Shown here: piece after piece, positions 59,653 to 64,000 of the stretch
How the letters are laid out: every line of letters begins with the position of its first letter
Position numbering within the stretch: the first letter of the stretch is position 1
Assembly (NCBI RefSeq): GCF_030698125.1
Contig: NZ_JAUYNV010000032.1
Span: 62,001-126,000 of the forward strand
DNA from: Methyloversatilis sp.
GTDB lineage: Bacteria; Pseudomonadota; Gammaproteobacteria; Burkholderiales; Rhodocyclaceae
Direction of reading: 5' to 3'
DNA: 64,000 nucleotides
The notes under the pieces: generated by a model
Database searches by the model: none
What the model was told of the DNA's origin: nothing
The model's input: the letters and a program-made list of their open reading frames with translations, nothing else
Translations under genes and position numbers: made by a program

Positions 59653-60342
59653 TCAATCCTGCAGGTGACCCATGCGATGGGCCTTCGTCGACAGATAGCG
59701 GTGATTCAGCGGATTGGCGCCCGCGTGCAGCGGAATGCGCTCGACCACTTCGACCTGCTGTGCCTCGAGCGCGCGCACCTTCAGCGGGTTGTTGGTCAGC
59801 AGGCGGGCCTGGCGGATGCCCAGACTTTGCACGATGTGCGCCGCGAAACGATAGTCGCGCGCGTCGTCGGCGAAGCCCAGCATGCGGTTGGCGTCCACGG
59901 TGTCGGCGCCGGTGTCCTGCAGCGCATAGGCGCGGATCTTGTTGATCAGGCCGATGCCGCGGCCTTCCTGCCGCAGATACACGAGTGCGCCGCGTCCTTC
60001 GGCGGCGATGGCGCGCAGCGACGCTTCGAGCTGCGGGCCGCAGTCGCAGCGCAGGCTGAACAGCGTGTCGCCGGTCAGGCACTCCGAGTGCAGGCGCAGC
60101 AGCACCGGTGCGCCGTCGGAAAAGTCGCCCAGCGTCAGCGCAACATGTTCCAGCCCGGTGGCCGGGTCGGCGTAGCCATGCAGTGCGAAGTCGGCGAAGC
60201 GGGTCGGCAGGCGGCACATGGCACCTGAAACGGCGGCCGGGCCGGCTGCTGCGGGCGCATCGGGTCCGCCGTGCCCGGCCGCGTCGCTCTGCGGCAACTG
60301 GCCGATGGCGCGGTATTTCTTTTCACTGGATTGCGAGGTCAT
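59653..60342 (-). CDS. ribA: GTP cyclohydrolase II
   Basis: 229 residues from the ATG at 60342; a further ATG at 60411 would add 23 residues. The core begins near [13 protein letters not shown]. Zinc ligands are in [20 protein letters not shown] (Cys, Cys, Cys), and substrate residues in [20 protein letters not shown] and [20 protein letters not shown]. It opens GTP to the first riboflavin intermediate. A single-domain RibA with a 30-residue Ala/Gly/Pro-rich N-terminal extension. No FMN riboswitch was seen upstream. Confidence 0.96.
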   Translation of the reverse strand: MTSQSSEKKYRAIGQLPQSDAAGHGGPDAPAAAGPAAVSGAMCRLPTRFADFALHGYADPATGLEHVALTLGDFSDGAPVLLRLHSECLTGDTLFSLRCDCGPQLEASLRAIAAEGRGALVYLRQEGRGIGLINKIRAYALQDTGADTVDANRMLGFADDARDYRFAAHIVQSLGIRQARLLTNNPLKVRALEAQQVEVVERIPLHAGANPLNHRYLSTKAHRMGHLQD

Positions 60343-60481
60343 CTGCTGCTTTGCTGAAAGTGGCCGGATCAACGCCGGAAACGGACGGGTCTCGTCCGTC
60401 TGCGGGGCCATAAGTATGGCGCAACTCGCGAGCTGTACGACAGCCCGCGATTCTTAAGCACTGCCGCTTGTTCACGCCTCG

Positions 60482-61201
60482 TCAGGCTAGCGCATGCACG
60501 AGCACGGGCACGACAATCGATGTGACGACACCGTTCAATCCCATCGCAAGCGCCGAGAATGCGCCTGCGGTTTCACTGATCTGGAAGGCGCGCGCGGTGC
60601 CGATGCCGTGCGCACTGATGCCGATCGCGAAGCCGCGGATCGCATCGTCCTGCGTACCGGTCGCCTTCAGCAGTGCCGGGCCGATGACTGCGCCGACGAT
60701 GCCGGTCAGCATGATCAGCACCGCAGTCAGTGACGGCAGCCCGCCGATCTTTTCCGAAATGCCCATGCCGATCGGCGAGGTGACTGATTTCGGCGCCAGC
60801 GAACGCAGCACCTGATCGCTGGCGCCGAAGGCTTCGGCGATCAGCCACACCGACACGACCGACACCACCGACCCGGTGACCAGCGCGAGCATCGATGCGC
60901 CGAACAGCTTCTTCAGCCGCGGCCACTGCGCGTACAGCGGCACCGCCAGCGCCACGGTGGCCGGGCCGAGCAGGAAGTGCACGAACTGCGCGCCCTCGAA
61001 ATAGACCGCATAGGGTGTGCCGGTGAAGGTCAGGATGGCCACGATGAGTGCCACTGCAATCGCGACCGGATTGGCCAGCGGATGCGAACCCAGTTTCACG
61101 TAGATCGCGTAGGCCAACTGGTAGGCGAGCAGGGTGAGTGTCAGGCCGAGCAGCGGCGAGGTCGATAGATAGACCCACAGTTCGCGCAGTTCCGGGTTCA
61201 T
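60482..61201 (-). CDS. lrgB: LrgB-family membrane protein (YohK-like)
   Basis: 239 residues from the ATG at 61201, overlapping the lrgA stop by four bases. About 7 hydrophobic helices; signatures FLLGPATVALAVPLYAQW, LAPKSVTSPIGMGISEKIGG and GISAHGIGTARAFQISETAG are diagnostic of LrgB/CidB. With LrgA it is tied to holin/antiholin-like control of autolysis in Staphylococcus and to glycolate or pyruvate export in other organisms. Which applies here is open. Confidence 0.92.
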   Translation of the reverse strand: MNPELRELWVYLSTSPLLGLTLTLLAYQLAYAIYVKLGSHPLANPVAIAVALIVAILTFTGTPYAVYFEGAQFVHFLLGPATVALAVPLYAQWPRLKKLFGASMLALVTGSVVSVVSVWLIAEAFGASDQVLRSLAPKSVTSPIGMGISEKIGGLPSLTAVLIMLTGIVGAVIGPALLKATGTQDDAIRGFAIGISAHGIGTARAFQISETAGAFSALAMGLNGVVTSIVVPVLVHALA

Positions 61202-61536
61202 TGCTGGCGGGCAGCGGCGCGCATGACGAAGGCGGTGACCAGCAGCGTGACGGCCGTGCTGAGCAGGATGGCGACGGTGATCGGCAGCCAGGCGGTGGCC
61301 AGCAGACCCAGGTGCGTCATGACCCCGGCGCCGGCCGGCACGAACAGCAGCGACAGGTGCTGCAGCAGGCCGTTGGCGGTGTCGCGCAGCGCCGTGGGCA
61401 CCTCGCCGCGGACCACCAGCGCGGCAAACAGCAGTAGCATGCCGAGCACCGGTCCGGGAACCGGCAGGCGCAGCCACTGCACGACGGTTTCGCCGATCAG
61501 CTGGAACACGAGCAGGAGTGTGAGCGAGGCGAGCAT
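61198..61536 (-). CDS. lrgA: LrgA/CidA-family membrane protein (YohJ-like)
   Basis: 112 residues from the ATG at 61536; an ATG at 61590 would add 18 polar residues. Four hydrophobic helices; LLLVFQLIGETVVQWLRLPV, PGPVLGMLLLFAALV and LSLLFVPAGAGVMTHLGLL are typical of the family. Translationally coupled to lrgB. The two are probably one complex. Confidence 0.9.
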   Translation of the reverse strand: MLASLTLLLVFQLIGETVVQWLRLPVPGPVLGMLLLFAALVVRGEVPTALRDTANGLLQHLSLLFVPAGAGVMTHLGLLATAWLPITVAILLSTAVTLLVTAFVMRAAARQQ

Positions 61537-61590
61537 GGGAGGCCGGGGAAGGTTGTCGCCCCGGATTCTATCGATGTGCGCGTCACGCAA

Positions 61591-61622
61591 ACGAAAAAGC
61601 CCCGCCGGCAGCGGGGCTCTTT
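61591..61622 (-). terminator. Intrinsic terminator after the iron-binding protein gene
   Basis: On the minus strand AGCCCCGC pairs with GCGGGGCT (61598-61605 with 61611-61618, 5-base loop), followed by TTTTT at 61594-61598 as read on the minus strand. It ends the gene that stops at 61639. Confidence 0.9.
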
Positions 61623-61638
61623 GTCGTCCGCGTGCCGC

Positions 61639-62667
61639 TCAGCGGTAGCCGGCGCGGTCGAACACCTTCTGTGCCTGGGCGGTCGTCTTCGCCAGTTCGC
61701 CGACGTTCAGCGTGTCGGCCTTGAAGCTGCCGAGCGACTTCAGTTCCGCATTCGAAACCTGGACCGACGGCACCACCGGCCACTCGTTGTTGCCATCGGC
61801 AAAGTAGGTCTGTGCTTCGTCCGACGCGAGATATTCGAGGAATTTCACCGCGGCATCCTTGTTCGGGGCGGTCTTGAGCATGCCGCCACCCGACACGTTG
61901 ATGTGCGTGCCGAACGACGACTGGTTCGGCCACACCACGCCGACCTTTTCCATCAGCGCCTGGTCTTCGCGCTTGGTCGAGCGCAGCAGCCGCACGAGAT
62001 AGTAGGTGTTGGACACCGCCACATCGCATTCGCCGGCCGCCACCGCCTTGATCTGGTCGGTGTCGCCGCCCTTGGGCGAGCGGGCAAAATTGGCTACGAC
62101 GCCGCGCGCCCATTCTTCGGTCTTTGCCTCGCCGATGTGCTGGATCAGCGCTGCGCCGAGCGAAATGTTGTACGGATGCGCGCCGGAACGGGAGCACACC
62201 TTGCCCTTGAGCGCCGGCTTGGCCAGGTCTTCGTAGTTGGCCACGTCGGCCGCCTTCAACTTGAGCTTGTTGTAGACGATGACGCGCGCGCGGGTCGAAA
62301 AGGCGAACCAGTTCGACTCCGGGTCGCGCAGGTGCGCCGGGATGCGGCTTTCGAGCACCGCCGACTTCACCGGTGCGAACAGGCCGAAGCCGTCGGCCTG
62401 GGCGAGACGCGACGCATCGACCGTGATGAACACGTCGGCCGGGCTGTTCGCGCCCTCGTTGCGGATGCGCTCCAGCAGTTCTTCTTCCTTGCCTTCGATG
62501 CGGTTGATCTTGATGCCGGTCTGGCGCGTGAAGTTGCCATACAGCGCCTCATCGGTCTGGTAATGGCGGGCCGAGTAGAGGTTGAGCACCTTGTCCTGCG
62601 CGCCAGCGGGCGCAATCAGCAGGCTGGCACCCAGTGCAGCGGCCAGCCGGATCAGACGGGAAGTCAT
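61639..62667 (-). CDS. fbpA: Ferric-iron ABC transporter substrate-binding protein (FbpA/FutA family)
   Basis: 342 residues from the ATG at 62667. Signal peptide (LIRLAAALGASLLIAPAGAQ). Mature start KVLNLYSARHYQTDEALYGN is typical of FutA/FbpA proteins; candidate iron-binding tyrosines are in YSARHYQTD and NTYYLVRLLRS. It binds Fe(III) in the periplasm for an ABC importer; the permease and ATPase genes are not in the window. It is divergent from a DUF2325 gene with a Fur box in the shared 158-base promoter region. A terminator follows. Confidence 0.93.
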   Translation of the reverse strand: MTSRLIRLAAALGASLLIAPAGAQDKVLNLYSARHYQTDEALYGNFTRQTGIKINRIEGKEEELLERIRNEGANSPADVFITVDASRLAQADGFGLFAPVKSAVLESRIPAHLRDPESNWFAFSTRARVIVYNKLKLKAADVANYEDLAKPALKGKVCSRSGAHPYNISLGAALIQHIGEAKTEEWARGVVANFARSPKGGDTDQIKAVAAGECDVAVSNTYYLVRLLRSTKREDQALMEKVGVVWPNQSSFGTHINVSGGGMLKTAPNKDAAVKFLEYLASDEAQTYFADGNNEWPVVPSVQVSNAELKSLGSFKADTLNVGELAKTTAQAQKVFDRAGYR

Positions 62668-62764
62668 CGAAAGCTCCAGTAAGTTCGGGTCACGCACATG
62701 CGGAGGGTGGCGGGGAATCCGTCCCGTCCGATGGCGGCGAAAACTTAACAGAAGTGATTCGCAA

Positions 62765-62812
62765 TTGCAAAGTGTTCGCAATTGCACTATCTTGAATGAG
62801 AATTGTTCTCAT
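62765..62812 (+). promoter_or_regulatory. Promoter with Fur box for the DUF2325 gene
   Basis: TTGCAA (62765-62770), 17 bases, TATCTT (62788-62793). Directly after it lies ATGAGAATTGTTCTCAT (62796-62812), a perfect palindrome with a 3-base centre very close to Fur boxes, positioned over the expected transcription start. Upstream are two direct repeats of TTCGCAATTGCA (62758-62769 and 62775-62786) with a 17-base period. Iron-dependent repression is strongly suggested but inferred. Confidence 0.78.
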
Positions 62813-62825
62813 AAAGGATGTGCGC

Positions 62826-63161
62826 ATGGATGCCGTACTCGTGGGCGCCGACCGGCTCGGAAACATTCCGGACGTGCTGGCTGAATTCGGATTGAAGATC
62901 GGCCATCACATCACCGGGCGCGAACCCAAGCACCAGCGCTCGGCGCCGCGCCTGCCGGGCGGTACCGAGCTGGTCATTCTGTTCACCGATTTTCTCGGTC
63001 ACAACGTGATGAAGGCTTTCCGCGAAGCGGCACGCGAGCAGGGGGTGCCTGTCGTGGCGTGCCGGCGGTCTGTGTGTGCGCTGAAGCAGGCACTCGAAGG
63101 GTGTGGGGCGGTGCGCTGCGCGCAGTGCCCGAAGGGTCAGCGAAGTGCCGTCGCGCCCTGA
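62826..63161 (+). CDS. DUF2325 family protein, probably Fur-regulated
   Basis: 111 residues from the ATG at 62826, since an ATG at 62796 lies inside the Fur box. DUF2325 pattern: MDAVLVGADRLGNIPDVLAE, HHITGREPKHQRSAPRLPGG, LVILFTDFLGHNVMKAFREA, VPVVACRRSVCAL. The C-terminus has Cys-x-x-Cys (CAQC). These small Rossmann-like proteins have no firmly known function; several lie near iron or redox genes. The stop is overlapped by the convergent peptidase gene (25 bases). Confidence 0.88.
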   Translation: MDAVLVGADRLGNIPDVLAEFGLKIGHHITGREPKHQRSAPRLPGGTELVILFTDFLGHNVMKAFREAAREQGVPVVACRRSVCALKQALEGCGAVRCAQCPKGQRSAVAP

Positions 63162-63706
63162 CTGCCGACGTTGATGCGGCGGGCGCCATTGAAGCGGCGC
63201 GCCCAGTAGCGGCCGGTCATGTCGTCGATGCGCACGCCGCCGCCGCGCGAATTGGCATGCAGGAACTTGTCGTCACCCATGTAGATGCCGACGTGGGAAA
63301 AGGTGCGGCTGAGCGTGTTGAAGAACACCAGATCGCCCGGCTGCAGGTCTTCGCGCCCGACGCGGGCACCGACACGCGCCATTTCAACGGCAGTGCGCGG
63401 CAACAGCACGCCCAATGCGTCGGAGAACACATGGCGCACGAAGCCGCTGCAGTCGAAACCGGTTTGCGGGTTGTTGCCGCCGAAGCGATAGCGGATGCCG
63501 AGCAGGGCAAAACCGCTGTCGAGCAGATCGGTGACCGCGCCTGCGGCAGCGGCGGCGTGTTCCGCCACCCGATCGCCGGACAGGTCGTCCAGCGAAAAGC
63601 CTGTCGGCTCCTGTTCGACCGGTTCGGCGTGTGCGGCGAGGGGAAGTGCGGCAGCCAGGGCCAGTACGGCACAAAGGCATATCCGGGTCAGGGGTATTCG
63701 ACGCAT
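63137..63706 (-). CDS. NlpC/P60 (C40) peptidoglycan endopeptidase
   Basis: 189 residues from the ATG at 63706; the open frame upstream to 63991 runs through the promoter of the next gene. Signal peptide (ICLCAVLALAAALPLAAHAE). C40 domain at about 75-185: YRFGGNNPQTGFDCSGFVRH (catalytic Cys), LPRTAVEMARVG, GDLVFFNTLSRTFSHVGIYM (catalytic His), FLHANSRGGGVRID. It cleaves peptide stems in the cell wall in the periplasm. Confidence 0.94.
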   Translation of the reverse strand: MRRIPLTRICLCAVLALAAALPLAAHAEPVEQEPTGFSLDDLSGDRVAEHAAAAAGAVTDLLDSGFALLGIRYRFGGNNPQTGFDCSGFVRHVFSDALGVLLPRTAVEMARVGARVGREDLQPGDLVFFNTLSRTFSHVGIYMGDDKFLHANSRGGGVRIDDMTGRYWARRFNGARRINVGSQGATALR

Positions 63707-63747
63707 GGGTCGCGAATATACGCAAGCACGCCCACCGTGCCAAGTTT

Positions 63748-63800
63748 CAGGGTCTGTCGGCATCCAGTCGCGAGCGGTGACCGGATGCCGACAGACCCTG
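63748..63800. repeat. 18-bp perfect inverted repeat
   Basis: CAGGGTCTGTCGGCATCC (63748-63765) is the exact reverse complement of 63783-63800, with 17 bases between. It lies in the divergent gap between the peptidase and the response-regulator gene. The position argues against a terminator and for an operator or an inserted repeat. Confidence 0.6.
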
Positions 63801-63884
63801 GCGCGGCGCAAAACCTCGCCGCCGCGGCGCCCGCTTCCCCTACAATCATGCGTTCGATCCCATTGCAAGCCGGTTTCATGGCCC

Positions 63885-64000
63885 ATGAGTGACCGCAATA
63901 CGAACGCTGACGTGACGTCGCCGGTGAAGGTACCGCTGGTCAAGGTGCTGATCGTCGATGACTCGCGCATGGTGCGGGCAACCATCATCAAGCGTATCCG
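63885..64000 (+). CDS. Response regulator receiver protein (N-terminal start only)
   Basis: The ATG at 63885 opens a frame that runs off the window after 38 codons. After a 17-residue lead it reads VKVLIVDDSRMVRATIIKRI, the beta-1 strand and acidic Asp-Asp pair of a CheY-like receiver domain. The output domain is outside the window. A -10-like TACAAT lies at 63840-63845. Confidence 0.85.
   Translation, partial: MSDRNTNADVTSPVKVPLVKVLIVDDSRMVRATIIKRI

Noticed and set aside
60343..60481. FMN riboswitch upstream of ribA
   Set aside because: None of the conserved RFN element stretches could be found.

Overview
The window is GC-rich, densely coded DNA from a Gram-negative bacterium, most likely a betaproteobacterium. 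The dapA-bamC pair, phasins with a PhaR-type palindrome, hpnCDE and several RND pumps with NodT-type outer-membrane lipoproteins point that way. My best guess is a Rhodocyclales-type organism such as Methyloversatilis; this is inference from gene content, not a database match.

Layout. 1-9.6 kb: end of a MoxR ATPase gene, a class II histone-deacetylase-like amidohydrolase, a Cache-type chemoreceptor, dapA-bamC, cobA, a TetR regulator, and a second chemoreceptor that has no sensor domain and overlaps a gene for a membrane-anchored helical protein. 9.6-15.9 kb: the decayed remnant of a second TetR gene, a palindromic operator lying across a promoter, and a tripartite HAE1 RND efflux operon. 16.3-21.3 kb: a sodium:solute symporter convergent with a fused glucosylglycerol-phosphate phosphatase/synthase and its MFS partner (osmoprotection). 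21.7-30.6 kb: a four-gene MdtABC/MuxABC-type operon with its own outer-membrane channel. 30.8-32.9 kb: a two-gene Septu-type defence cassette (ATPase plus HNH nuclease). 33.0-37.6 kb: a LysM-FecR envelope protein, a 27-codon coupled micro-ORF and a CHASE2-PAS-GGDEF-EAL protein.

37.7-43.4 kb: polyhydroxyalkanoate-related genes (a short phasin, a phasin with a histone-like tail, a CoA-transferase) and clpB behind a textbook sigma-32 promoter. 43.7-49.2 kb: an OsmB-like lipoprotein, TatD, a TonB receptor resembling the PQQ receptor PqqU/YncD, a PIN protein, a small HExxH protein and a phosphoesterase. 49.2-52.1 kb: hpnCDE, making squalene for hopanoids. 52.2 kb: tRNA-Leu(UAG). 52.3-58.9 kb: a CusABC copper/silver efflux operon led by a small Cys-rich secreted protein. 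59.0-64.0 kb: a methyltransferase, ribA, lrgAB, a ferric-iron binding protein divergent from a DUF2325 gene that has a near-perfect Fur box, an NlpC/P60 peptidase and the start of a response regulator.

The genes suggest a free-living organism that exports toxic compounds and copper, scavenges iron and perhaps PQQ, stores PHA, makes hopanoids and glucosylglycerol, and carries one compact anti-phage cassette. I saw no CRISPR array, integrase, insertion sequence or rRNA. The items I rate most worth a second look are the TetR relic and operator, the Septu cassette, the split chemoreceptor pair, the micro-ORF in front of the c-di-GMP protein, the PqqU-like receptor and the Fur-controlled DUF2325 gene.
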